Assembly: GCA_034925905.1 (NCBI GenBank)
Contig: JAYFRL010000016.1
Location: forward strand, 1-64,000
Length of the DNA: 64,000 nucleotides
Reading direction: 5' to 3'
DNA from: JAYFRL01 sp034925905
GTDB taxonomy: Bacteria; Bacillota; Clostridia; Lachnospirales; Anaerotignaceae
Below the pieces are notes generated by a model. It had not been told where the DNA came from. It made no database searches and saw only the letters and a program-made list of their open reading frames with translations. Made by a program: the position numbers and the translations under genes. Of this stretch, positions 1-7,952 are shown piece after piece; within the stretch, counting starts at the first letter, position 1; the number at the start of each line of letters is the position of its first letter.

Positions 1-128
1 GCCTTTCGTAGAAGTCAAGGCAAAGTGTAGAAAAACCGTAGAAATCGGTAAAACACTAAATTTTCAAAATCCCGCAAACCCGCATAAACACAAGGATTTA
101 TGGCATTTTCAAGGCAATTGACCGAGTG

Positions 129-170
129 GATTTCGAGTCAGCCCCGTTATGACCACTTCGATACCTCTCC
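129..170 (-). pseudogene. Truncated tRNA-Ser(CGA) 5' half, copy 1
   Basis: Read on the minus strand this is the first 42 nt of a serine tRNA: 5' acceptor strand GGAGAGG, D arm, 5' anticodon strand CTGA and loop CTCGAAA, with anticodon CGA. It stops matching a tRNA two bases into the 3' anticodon strand, so the variable arm, T arm and 3' acceptor are missing. It matches copy 2 at 37 of 42 positions. A break in the anticodon loop is typical of tyrosine-recombinase crossover sites, so this is probably an attachment-site remnant (inference). Confidence 0.65.
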
Positions 171-319
171 GTATTTATCTTCAACATCAGCCCTCAAAAC
201 AGACCTTGGAAAAAGGAGAGAACTGATGGAGAGAACAGCGAATATTTACTTGTTCAGAATACCTCAAAACCCCAGTAAAATCAAGGTTTTTCAGCTTTTG
301 GCTTCCAGATAGCGCATTT

Positions 320-361
320 GATTTCGAGTCAGGACCGTTATGACCACTTCGATACTCTTCC
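320..361 (-). pseudogene. Truncated tRNA-Ser(CGA) 5' half, copy 2
   Basis: This is a second 42-nt tRNA-Ser 5' half on the minus strand, starting GGAAGAG and ending at the same base just after the anticodon loop as copy 1. Its acceptor strand differs from copy 1 at three of seven positions, so the two are probably not a simple recent duplication. The sequence after the break is unrelated to a tRNA 3' half. Confidence 0.65.
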
Positions 362-574
362 ATACAATATTAAATTTATAAACCTGTATATTCAAATGCC
401 CAAAGTTTGCAGCCATAAATCTTTTTGCCGTTAATTTTTTTATTACAAAACTTTAACGGAGACTTTAAACATTATATCAGCCCTTTATATAAAAATCAAT
501 AATTTTATACTGCCTAAATGACAATAAAATCTGATAGACTTCATAAAAAGTGTTCAAAATTTAAAACAAAGCTA

Positions 575-603
575 TTGTTTTAAATCCATAAATATACTAC
601 AAT
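575..603 (+). promoter_or_regulatory. Promoter for the UxaA-family operon
   Basis: The -35 element TTGTTT (575-580) and -10 element TACAAT (598-603) are separated by 17 bp. The predicted start near 610 would give a leader of about 40 nt before the AGGAGG ribosome binding site and ATG at 652. Confidence 0.55.
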
Positions 604-651
604 ATATTTATATATATAATAATACAACTTTAAAGGAGTAGGAGGACTAAT

Positions 652-951
652 ATGGAAGTTAACTCAGTACTTATTGATAAAAAAGATAATGTTGTAACTG
701 TAGTAAACGAAATTAAAAAAGGTGACTCTGTCACCTATCTTTGCGATGGTAAAACTTTAAGCCTTAAAGCTATTTCCGATATTCCAATATATCATAAAAT
801 AGCTGTCGTAGACATAAATAAGGATGATGTTGTCCTTAAATACGGACAGGTTATAGGAAGAGCCATAGAAGGAATCAAAAAAGGCAGCATTGTGAATCAT
901 TTTAATATTGTAAGCATACCAAGAAGATACGAAGATATGCTGTTAAAATAA
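652..951 (+). CDS. UxaA-family hydro-lyase, small (SAF-domain) subunit
   Basis: This 99-residue protein matches the short SAF-type subunit of altronate/galactarate-dehydratase-like lyases, including the (2R)-sulfolactate sulfo-lyase type. In that family the SAF module and the catalytic part are either fused or, as here, made from adjacent genes. The C-terminal part, with a YGQVIGRA stretch followed by KGSIVNHFNI, is the recognisable portion. The start is fixed by a strong AGGAGG eight bases upstream. The large subunit follows after 25 bp, so the two probably form one enzyme. The substrate cannot be told from the sequence. Confidence 0.75.
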   Translation: MEVNSVLIDKKDNVVTVVNEIKKGDSVTYLCDGKTLSLKAISDIPIYHKIAVVDINKDDVVLKYGQVIGRAIEGIKKGSIVNHFNIVSIPRRYEDMLLK

Positions 952-976
952 TACGTTCTGTCAGGAGGATTATAAT

Positions 977-2137
977 ATGAACTTTTTAGGCTACAGAAGA
1001 CCGGATGGAAAAGTCGGTATAAGAAACAAGGTTTTAATACTTCCAACATGTTCATGTTCATGTGAAACCTGCCGTATAGTCTCAGAACAGGTTCAAGGAA
1101 CAATATACGTTTCACATTCGGGCGGTTGTGCAGAAGTAGACGAAAATATAAAAATCTCGGAAGAAACATATTCAGGCTTTGCCGCAAACCCAAACATATA
1201 CGGAACAGTCCTCATAGGTCTCGGCTGCGAGGGTGCGCTTCCTTCCATAATGACAGAAAGAATAAAAGCAAAAACAAACAAACCTCTTGAAGTTTTTGTT
1301 ATACAAGACGAAGGCGGAACAGTAAACACAATAAATAAAGCCGTTAAGGCAGCGCGTGCAATGGTTGAAGAAGCATCCAGGCTTCAAAAAGAAGAATTCC
1401 CCGTATCTGAGCTTTTCTTAGGCATAGAATGCGGCGGAAGCGACGCAACCAGCGGTCTTGCCGCAAACCCGGTTATAGGTGTTGTAAGCGATAAGCTTGT
1501 TGATCTTGGCGGTTCGGCTGTTATGAGTGAAACAACCGAATTTGTAGGTGCCGAGCATGTTTTGGCCGAAAGAGGAGCAACAAAAGAAATACATAATCAA
1601 ATAATAATGCTTTGTAAAGACCTTGAAGACCATCTTGCAAGACAAAACCAGGATTTAAGATCCGGCAACCCCTCCCCCGGAAACAAAGAAGGCGGTCTCT
1701 CAACAATCGAAGAAAAATCCCTCGGCTGCATACATAAAGGAGGAACCCGTCCGGTTGTCGAAGTTCTTAAATATTCGCAGATGCCAACCAAAAAAGGCGC
1801 TTTGGTTATGGACTCTCCGGGCTTTGATGTTGCGTCCGTTGTTGCTATGGTTGCAGGCGGAGCAACAGTTATAATTTTCTCAACAGGAAGAGGAACACCT
1901 ACCGGAAATATTATAGCTCCGGTAATAAAAATCACAGGCAACAAAGCCACATTTGAAAAAATGATTGATAACATAGACTTTGATGCAAGCGATGTTATAC
2001 AGGGCAAAAAAACAATCAAACAGGTTGGAGATGAGCTTTTTGACATAATGCTTGAGGTTGCAAACGGCAAAATGACAAAAGCTGAGACCTTTGGTTTCAA
2101 CGAAATGTCTATCCAGAGAACCTGTAAATTTGTGTAA
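977..2137 (+). CDS. UxaA-family hydro-lyase, large subunit
   Basis: At 386 residues this is the usual length of the catalytic C-terminal module of altronate dehydratase-type enzymes, which remove water (or sulfite in SuyB) from hydroxy acids. Visible family marks are the N-terminal GYRRPDGKVGIRN, a Cys cluster (PTCSCSCETC), LGCEG, ECGGSDATSG near the middle and MDSPGFD at about residue 278. The three extra Cys near residue 30 could ligate metal or a cluster. A ribosome binding site (AGGAGG) precedes the ATG. No transporter or sugar-acid regulator lies nearby, so the pathway is unknown. Confidence 0.75.
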   Translation: MNFLGYRRPDGKVGIRNKVLILPTCSCSCETCRIVSEQVQGTIYVSHSGGCAEVDENIKISEETYSGFAANPNIYGTVLIGLGCEGALPSIMTERIKAKTNKPLEVFVIQDEGGTVNTINKAVKAARAMVEEASRLQKEEFPVSELFLGIECGGSDATSGLAANPVIGVVSDKLVDLGGSAVMSETTEFVGAEHVLAERGATKEIHNQIIMLCKDLEDHLARQNQDLRSGNPSPGNKEGGLSTIEEKSLGCIHKGGTRPVVEVLKYSQMPTKKGALVMDSPGFDVASVVAMVAGGATVIIFSTGRGTPTGNIIAPVIKITGNKATFEKMIDNIDFDASDVIQGKKTIKQVGDELFDIMLEVANGKMTKAETFGFNEMSIQRTCKFV

Positions 2138-2193
2138 ATCTTATATAATCAAAATGTCTTTTGAAAATCCTATGTTCTAAAAGCACGGTCATT

Positions 2194-2238
2194 TGAACTG
2201 ACCCCAAAAAGTTCGTCTAACTTTTTGGGGTCAGTTCA
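2194..2238. repeat. 45-bp palindrome, possible terminator
   Basis: Two perfect 19-bp arms (2195-2213 and 2219-2237) with a 5-nt loop lie 57 bp after the UxaA-family large subunit. The hairpin could end that transcript, although the T tract after it is poor. The outer bases are TG and CA, and the arm (TGAACTGACCCCAAAAAGTT) resembles the terminal inverted repeat of IS3/IS150-type elements, so it may instead be a mobile-element relic. Confidence 0.6.
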
Positions 2239-2407
2239 TTCTTTATCATTGAGGCTTTATTTGATATAATAAAATTGATTTTTCACGCTAAAGATAATTA
2301 AACACTCTCCCCTTTCGCTAAATGAAGCTTTATATTCTAAAAAAAGCCAAATAATGTTTTTTAATAACCCTGAAAACAATATTGTATTTTTAAGGAGGAA
2401 TTTTGTC

Positions 2408-2881
2408 ATGAAATACGAAGGAACTCTTATAGCTGTTAAAGATATTAAACATTCCAAAGAATTCTATTGCAACCTGTTTGGGCTGAAAATAAGCGAGGAT
2501 TTCGGAGCAAATATAATGCTTTCAAATTGCATAGCGCTTCAAACCCTTGAAACATGGCAGGAATTCATACAAAAGCCAGAATCCGATATACATTTTAAGC
2601 ATAACTCCGCAGAATTTTACTTTGAAGAAACCGACATGGACAGCTTTATTAAAAAGCTTAAAGCTTATCCCGATATTAAATATGTGCATCTGCTTAAAGA
2701 ACATTCTTGGGGGCAGCGCGTAATACGGTTTTATGACCCTGACGGTCATATAATAGAAGTTGGCGAAAACATAGCCATGGTTATCCGCCGTTTCAGCGAA
2801 AGCGGCATGACTCCCCGGGAAATTGCTTTGCGCATGGATGTGTCTTTAGACTACGTCATAGACCATTTGAACAGGATTTAG
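2408..2881 (+). CDS. VOC-family (glyoxalase-like) protein with HTH-like tail
   Basis: This 157-residue protein has the paired beta-alpha-beta-beta-beta repeats of the vicinal-oxygen-chelate fold: AVKDIKHSKEFYCNLFGLKI at the start and RFYDPDGHIIEVGE near residue 115. Such proteins include glyoxalases, fosfomycin-resistance enzymes and dioxygenases; no specific activity can be assigned. After the VOC core, residues about 130-157 (MTPREIALRMDVSLDYV) look like a helix-turn-helix. I chose ATG 2408 because AAGGAGG lies nine bases upstream; a longer in-frame version lacks a ribosome binding site. Confidence 0.75.
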   Translation: MKYEGTLIAVKDIKHSKEFYCNLFGLKISEDFGANIMLSNCIALQTLETWQEFIQKPESDIHFKHNSAEFYFEETDMDSFIKKLKAYPDIKYVHLLKEHSWGQRVIRFYDPDGHIIEVGENIAMVIRRFSESGMTPREIALRMDVSLDYVIDHLNRI

Positions 2882-3088
2882 AAAATTTATGGAAAAATAT
2901 CCCTATGCTGGACACTATGCTAAAAGCTTAATCTTTTTGCCTATCATTTATTGAAAAATTTTTAACTCCGGCTTCACAAAACAACCAAAAAAATCATGCT
3001 TAAAGATTAATATAAAAAGCTTGTTGATAATCAAAAGCCCCTGCTCCAATATTATTTGATACAGGAATTTAGTTTTTATATAAATATT

Positions 3089-3922
3089 CTAATACGGATA
3101 AATATAGCCTGGAACCTCTTTAGCCGGAGTTATTCCCGTTACTGTTATCTGCGGTTCATCCTCCCCTTCGTTTTGTTCCTTATGAATAACTCCTTCAACC
3201 GTTACCCATTCTCCGGCTTTAAGCTTTGAAGCGTCGTCATATTTGCAAAGGATTCCTATAGGCGTTAAATCTGCTACACAGCAGGTCATTGCAAGCCTTG
3301 CCGGAACAAATTCGCCCTCAGCAAGATACTGAGTATCATTAAACACAAAGCCTGTTATAAAAATATTGTACCCTTCATATTTGTCCATATTTGCATATAT
3401 TTCAACAAGCCATTCATAAAACTCATCATTTGAAACGGATATTGTTTTGTTTTCAGTGTCCAGTCCATAAAGCCCTGCTTCAGCATCTGACGTATTTTGT
3501 AAATCCGTATTTGCGCTTTCTGGGTTGTCGGAAGTTTCTTTCAGCGCATCAGAGCTTTCAGACTCATTGGTTTTATTATTTTGATCCGGCAGACTTTGGC
3601 TAATTGAGCTAGCCCCCATATAATCGGCTGAAATATTGGTAGAGCTTAAATCCTCATGAGGCAGCGCAAAAAACAAAACAGGGATTAGCAAAATAAAGCA
3701 ATGCATAGAGCGCAACTTATGGCGCGGGCTAAACAAGCTTAAAAACCCTGCAAAAATCCATATAAGCATTACAATTGACGTGAAATACAGATATGGCTTC
3801 ATCCTTGGTGTTACATACGAAAGATACCCTCCCCTGCCGACCAAATAAAGGAGGGTTCCGCCGAAAATAAAATAACATATTATTTCCAAAAGCACCTGAA
3901 AATTTATGGTTTTTATCTTCAT
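3089..3922 (-). CDS. TIGR03943/DUF1980 (YcgQ-like) membrane protein
   Basis: The 277-residue protein has about three N-terminal membrane helices (residues about 8-28, 35-58 and 70-90), a low-complexity Ser/Asn/Glu linker, and a soluble C-terminal domain rich in beta strands (TGFVFNDTQYLAEGEF, CCVADLTPIGILC). TIGR03943 proteins are the standing partners of DUF318/YcgR permeases, and here the gene follows a permease fusion. ATG 3922 sits seven bases after GGAGGT and is preferred; ATG 3928 overlaps the upstream stop codon but has almost no spacing to that site. It is the last gene of the metal-regulated operon; a role in metal transport is inferred from context. Confidence 0.75.
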   Translation of the reverse strand: MKIKTINFQVLLEIICYFIFGGTLLYLVGRGGYLSYVTPRMKPYLYFTSIVMLIWIFAGFLSLFSPRHKLRSMHCFILLIPVLFFALPHEDLSSTNISADYMGASSISQSLPDQNNKTNESESSDALKETSDNPESANTDLQNTSDAEAGLYGLDTENKTISVSNDEFYEWLVEIYANMDKYEGYNIFITGFVFNDTQYLAEGEFVPARLAMTCCVADLTPIGILCKYDDASKLKAGEWVTVEGVIHKEQNEGEDEPQITVTGITPAKEVPGYIYPY

Positions 3923-3924
3923 AT

Positions 3925-5496
3925 TCATACCTCCAGGCTAAAAAACAAAAAAACCAGGCTGAAGCATACGGTAAACATTACCAACAAAAGCCTCGCTATA
4001 AAGCGTTTTGAAAAGCCAGAAGAAAGCATCATAAGGTTTTTTATATCCATCATAGGACCAAATATCAAAAATCCCATTATTGCGCCCATTGGAAATTGGC
4101 TGGAAAAGCTCCGTGCAATAACGGCATCCGACGATGAGCATAACGACAAAACAAACGCCATAACCATCATAATTATTATTGAAACGGCAAGACCTGCACC
4201 ACGCTGTGCCGAAACAAATATTCCTGTTCCCATAGCCTGAAAAACCGAAGCTATAAAAGTTCCGATAATTAAATATTTACCGACACTAAAGAATTCCGCC
4301 TGCGAATGCCTTATAAAAAGAAAAAGCTTTTCAGAAAAAACCGTTATTTTTTCCGAACCTTCATAGCAGCCACAGCTGCACATTATTCTATCCGTTCCTC
4401 CGTCCGATAAAAAATAACCCTTTGGCGGACGCAGCGCAAACACAGAGCCTATTATAAGGGCGGCTATAATCCCAAATAAAATACGTCCGAAAACAACTGA
4501 CATATTCCCGTTAAACGCATAATATGTAGATAAAATTACAACAGGATTTATTATGGGAGTAGCCACCATAAAAGTCACCGCAACGGGAAGAGGAATACCC
4601 TTCCTAACCAAGCTCCTAAAAACGGGTATTGAGGCACAGTCGCAAACAGGAAGAAAAAACCCGCTTATAACAGCCATAAGCATACCAAGACCTATTGATT
4701 TTGGGAAACGCCTGTCAATAACACTCCTTGGCACAAAAACCTGTATCGCAGATGAAAGCAATACTCCTATAAGCAAAAACGGGACTGCCTGCAATATAAT
4801 ACCCAAAAATACATTTATAACAGTATTAACTGGAAATCCAAAAAGCTCAAGAGTAGGTTTTGCAATAATATAAATGGAAACCACAAATAAAAACATAATA
4901 AAGAACATGCTGAAAGGATGTTCTTTATTATCGAAAAGCTGTTTATACAAATTATTGTAGTCCTTTATTCCATAAATTCTTAAGCCGGGGTTTATACCAC
5001 ACATAAGTCTTTGTATCCTACGAAAAACAGCTTTTGACCTGGCATTACGTAAAACTGCAAAATCACTGTTTGCAATCTGCTCGGGCAAAGCCCCTCCCGT
5101 TTTCCCCAGTAAATTTTCTATGCTTTCTGCGTCTGCAATATGTAAAACCCTTTTAATTTTGCAGGTTGCTCCCAAGGGCATAACTGAAAAAAGCCTATAA
5201 AGTTCAGAAAAAGGCGTCATTCCGTTCCATTCAATCCAAATTTCATCGGGTTTATAGGTTTTAAGAAAATTTTCAATTTTTCGGGTAATGCCATCTGGTT
5301 CTTCTTCAATATCCTTTTTTGTAAAAATTATGTTTTTACAACTGTCATATCTGCTTTTAAATTCTTCTTCCCCGGATTCAAACTGGATAAAAAGTATCTT
5401 AATATCTTCCCAATCTTTTCTATTAAACAAATCGCTAATAAATGTGGTTTTCCCGGAATCCAAAAAACCTGTGACAACATAAACGGGTATCACCAC
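3925..5496 (-). CDS. COG0523-like GTPase fused to a DUF318/YcgR permease
   Basis: Residues 1-190 are a G3E-type P-loop GTPase with GFLDSGKT at residues 10-17 and a divergent IEWNG where standalone COG0523 proteins have an ExSG motif; the CxCC metal-binding motif is missing. Residues about 200-523 form a permease of the DUF318/YcgR type with eight or more hydrophobic segments and the signature PVCDCASIPV. Translation probably starts at GTG 5496, five bases after GGGGAGTGA and only four bases after the upstream GTPase gene. Joining a metal-chaperone-type GTPase to the permease suggests nucleotide-gated metal or ligand movement (inference). Confidence 0.8.
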   Translation of the reverse strand: MVIPVYVVTGFLDSGKTTFISDLFNRKDWEDIKILFIQFESGEEEFKSRYDSCKNIIFTKKDIEEEPDGITRKIENFLKTYKPDEIWIEWNGMTPFSELYRLFSVMPLGATCKIKRVLHIADAESIENLLGKTGGALPEQIANSDFAVLRNARSKAVFRRIQRLMCGINPGLRIYGIKDYNNLYKQLFDNKEHPFSMFFIMFLFVVSIYIIAKPTLELFGFPVNTVINVFLGIILQAVPFLLIGVLLSSAIQVFVPRSVIDRRFPKSIGLGMLMAVISGFFLPVCDCASIPVFRSLVRKGIPLPVAVTFMVATPIINPVVILSTYYAFNGNMSVVFGRILFGIIAALIIGSVFALRPPKGYFLSDGGTDRIMCSCGCYEGSEKITVFSEKLFLFIRHSQAEFFSVGKYLIIGTFIASVFQAMGTGIFVSAQRGAGLAVSIIIMMVMAFVLSLCSSSDAVIARSFSSQFPMGAIMGFLIFGPMMDIKNLMMLSSGFSKRFIARLLLVMFTVCFSLVFLFFSLEV

Positions 5497-5500
5497 AATA

Positions 5501-6460
5501 TCACTCCCCGTAAAACAGGCTTAAAAATTCCTGCCGATTTAAATTTTTGCCTATTATGCAAAGCACATCTCCCGGCGCTTTGCAGTCTATAATCTCTATT
5601 TCACCGGGAACATATTGCAGACTCATATATCCGTCTTTACTATGAAAAATACCTTTTGCGCGCAAAATGTTTCCTTTTGATATCTTCTCCATGCTAATAG
5701 CCTGTTTCTTAAGCTCTTCTTTGCTAAAGATATGTTTGGTATGTATTGTAATTGTATCAAAAACTTCATCTGCGGCATGGTCATGCCCGCAGCAGCAGTC
5801 TCCCAAAGCATGGATATGGCCACCTCCGCAGCATTTGGCAACCAGCTCCCCTTCCGGGCTGGTTGCCGTGTTCCCGTATTTGTTTAAAATCTCAAGAGCA
5901 TCAAGCTGGTTTAAGGGCTTTTCAATAATACGTGAGCTTGAATTCAAAGAGCTGATTAACATTCGCGCTTCGTCTGTTTTTTCAGGAAATTTATCCGTTT
6001 TGCTAAGCAAAATAGTATCTGCGTTTTTAATCTGGTCTTCAAAAAATTCACCGAAATTATTAAGATACATTTTACAGCGTTTAACGTCTACAACAGTTAT
6101 TTTAGACTTGACTTCGGCAAGAGCCTTAATCTTTGAATCGGTACAGACTTTAACGATGTCCGAAAGCTTTCCCACGCCTGACGGCTCAATTATAATTTTG
6201 TCAGGCTTTAAATGTTCCAAAATATCTTTCAGCGCTTTTACAAAATCGCCTGAAAGGCTGCAGCAAATGCAGCCCGAATTAATTTCTTTGATTTCTACGC
6301 CCCCAGATTTAAGCATAGCCGCGTCAACGCTTATCTCTCCAAAATCGTTTTCTATAAGAGCAATTTTTTCTTTTTCAAACGCCTCTTTTAAAAGCTTTTT
6401 TATAAGCGTTGTTTTGCCTGCGCCCAAAAACCCGGACACAATATATATTTCTGTCGGCAT
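5501..6460 (-). CDS. COG0523 (CobW/ZNG-type) metal-chaperone GTPase
   Basis: This 319-residue protein has the complete G3E core: Walker A GFLGAGKTT at residues 10-18, ENDFGE, the metal-site motif GCICCS around residue 64, IEPSGVG near residue 92, and SKTD for base recognition. A Cys/His-rich stretch near residues 210-230 (CCGGGHIH, CCCGHDH) is typical of zinc-linked members, which deliver zinc to client proteins when the metal is scarce. AAGGAGG precedes the ATG. It lies 36 bp after the Fur-family regulator and directly before the GTPase-permease fusion. Confidence 0.9.
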   Translation of the reverse strand: MPTEIYIVSGFLGAGKTTLIKKLLKEAFEKEKIALIENDFGEISVDAAMLKSGGVEIKEINSGCICCSLSGDFVKALKDILEHLKPDKIIIEPSGVGKLSDIVKVCTDSKIKALAEVKSKITVVDVKRCKMYLNNFGEFFEDQIKNADTILLSKTDKFPEKTDEARMLISSLNSSSRIIEKPLNQLDALEILNKYGNTATSPEGELVAKCCGGGHIHALGDCCCGHDHAADEVFDTITIHTKHIFSKEELKKQAISMEKISKGNILRAKGIFHSKDGYMSLQYVPGEIEIIDCKAPGDVLCIIGKNLNRQEFLSLFYGE

Positions 6461-6496
6461 AATATGCCTCCTTCACAAACATTGTTTTTATGCCGT

Positions 6497-6916
6497 TTAT
6501 TTTTCCAAGTGGTCACAATCCTTACAGTATCCATATATTTCAAGATTGTGCCCTACCACACGGAAGCCGTTTTCTTCAAGTTCAGGAGTGAAATTTTCCA
6601 TTGGGCAGTTATCCATTTTTATTATCTTATGACAATTTATACAAACGGCATAGTGCTTATGCTTAGGGTGATTTATTTCATATACAGCCATTTCCTGATT
6701 CATAACATTAGTTTTTACAGCCACTCCCTTTTTAACAAAAAGCTCCAATATCCGGTAAACGGTGGAAAGCCAGGCGCTCCCTTTTCCATCCTCCATTTTT
6801 GCGCATATATCGGTTGCGCTTAAAGGATCTTTAGCATTTTCAAGTATAAAAAGAACTCTTTCACGTTGTTTTGTCCTTTTTATTCCCTGCGGCCAATTGC
6901 TCTTTGTTTCTTCCAT
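6497..6916 (-). CDS. Fur-family metalloregulator, probably Zur
   Basis: The 139-residue product has the winged-helix domain (residues about 10-85, with STVYRILELF as the recognition region) and the C-terminal metal-binding half with HPKHKHYAVC, CINC and a final GYCKDC; the two CxxC pairs form the structural zinc site. ATG 6916 is preferred because GGGGTGA lies six bases upstream and it gives the normal family length; a 29-residue upstream extension is unlikely. The first gene of its operon, it carries a palindrome over its own transcription start. COG0523 and ZnuABC neighbours favour zinc, though iron or manganese cannot be excluded. Confidence 0.85.
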   Translation of the reverse strand: MEETKSNWPQGIKRTKQRERVLFILENAKDPLSATDICAKMEDGKGSAWLSTVYRILELFVKKGVAVKTNVMNQEMAVYEINHPKHKHYAVCINCHKIIKMDNCPMENFTPELEENGFRVVGHNLEIYGYCKDCDHLEK

Positions 6917-7052
6917 AAGACTCACCCCTTTCAAAAAATCTTTATCCTTTTTACCCTTTGTTTTAAAAGCTTCTGTGATGACAGAAAAAATATACATTTG
7001 CATTTAATAATTTAAACTAAGTTTCTAAATATCTCAATACTTAAAAAAACAC

Positions 7053-7076
7053 TTAAATGCGTATCATTCGCATTAA
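7053..7076. promoter_or_regulatory. Operator at the Fur-family operon start site
   Basis: AATGCG (7056-7061), a 7-nt spacer and CGCATT (7069-7074) form a palindrome inside a longer imperfect one. It covers the predicted transcription start (about 7074) of the regulator operon and resembles the two boxes at 8658-8678 and 8722-8742. The gene is therefore probably autoregulated. Confidence 0.65.
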
Positions 7077-7080
7077 ACTT

Positions 7081-7109
7081 ATTATAAAATTCCCCCGCCG
7101 TTAAGTCAA
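7081..7109 (-). promoter_or_regulatory. Promoter of the Fur/COG0523/permease operon
   Basis: On the minus strand TTGACT (7109-7104) and TATAAT (7086-7081) are separated by 17 bp, close to the sigma-A consensus. The leader to ATG 6916 is about 160 nt. Confidence 0.65.
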
Positions 7110-7136
7110 GGAATTTGGAAACTTAAACAAAAACCT

Positions 7137-7952
7137 TTATTTAATCAACATAGGCTGGATGCTTGATTTAAGCTTCTTTGCAATCAAAACCAAAACAAGC
7201 ACAAAAACTGAAACAAGAGCAGTAAACCCGCCCGGAGCAACATTTAAATAATACGAAGTGAAAAGCCCCAGCATAATATCTATGACACTGAAAATAATTG
7301 AAAATATCAATGTAAGCCTAAATCCTTTCCCGAGCTGAAGTGCCGTGGCCACGGGAAGCGTTATCATCGAGCTTAAAACCAGAACTCCCACTATACGTAT
7401 TGATATTGAGATTGCAGAGGCGACAAGAACCGAAAAAACATAATTTATAAGCTTAACCCTAACTCCCGCCAGCTTGGCAGCTTCTTCGTCGTATGCAATA
7501 TAAAGCATTTGGTTATACAAAAAAACAAGGGTTAAAACAGAAAAAGCACTTAAAGCAACAACCATTATCATGTCAAAATGTGTAACCGTAAGTATGCTCC
7601 CAAACATAAAAGATTCCGCATTTGCATTAAGCTTGCCCGAGCTTATAAGTGTAATCGCCGTTCCAACGCTAAGTGAGAGCACAACGGCTAATATCAAATC
7701 AGTATATTTTTTAAAATAGTTGCGCAAAAATTCTATAAGCGCACCGCAAATTGAAGTGAAAATAAACGCGCCAAGTATGGGGCTTTGATTTGTAATAAGC
7801 CCAATTGTTACTCCTGCAAGAGAGGCATGTGATAAAGTATCCCCTATCATAGAATAACGCCTAAGCACTAAAAATATGCCGATACATGGGCATAAAATAG
7901 AAATAAATATAGAAATAAAAATTGCATTTTGCATAAAGCTGTATTTAAGCAT
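7137..7952 (-). CDS. znuB: Zinc ABC transporter permease (ZnuB type)
   Basis: The 271-residue protein belongs to the ABC-3 family of metal permeases. It has about eight hydrophobic segments and the family stretch RRYSMIGDTLSHASLAG near residue 30. It forms the membrane channel for the ion delivered by the binding protein. Its start overlaps the end of the ATPase gene by 8 bp, so the two are translated together. The substrate (zinc rather than manganese) is inferred from the COG0523 neighbour and the shared operators. Confidence 0.85.
   Translation of the reverse strand: MLKYSFMQNAIFISIFISILCPCIGIFLVLRRYSMIGDTLSHASLAGVTIGLITNQSPILGAFIFTSICGALIEFLRNYFKKYTDLILAVVLSLSVGTAITLISSGKLNANAESFMFGSILTVTHFDMIMVVALSAFSVLTLVFLYNQMLYIAYDEEAAKLAGVRVKLINYVFSVLVASAISISIRIVGVLVLSSMITLPVATALQLGKGFRLTLIFSIIFSVIDIMLGLFTSYYLNVAPGGFTALVSVFVLVLVLIAKKLKSSIQPMLIK

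Larger units (their letters stand above)
1..651. other. Gene-free region at the left edge
   Basis: I see no supportable protein gene here. The only plus-strand reading frame of note (about 100-312) crosses the tRNA-Ser fragments and has no ribosome binding site. The region holds two truncated tRNA-Ser copies on the minus strand, then AT-rich DNA leading into the promoter of the UxaA-family pair. It looks like the scarred edge of an integrated element or genomic island. Confidence 0.6.

Noticed and set aside
100..312. Plus-strand frame of 70 codons at the left edge
   Set aside because: It runs across the antisense of a tRNA-Ser fragment, has no ribosome binding site and no protein-like composition.
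5667..6632. Long plus-strand frame of 321 codons
   Set aside because: It is the antisense of the COG0523 and Fur-family genes; its Ser-rich product comes from complementary codons.
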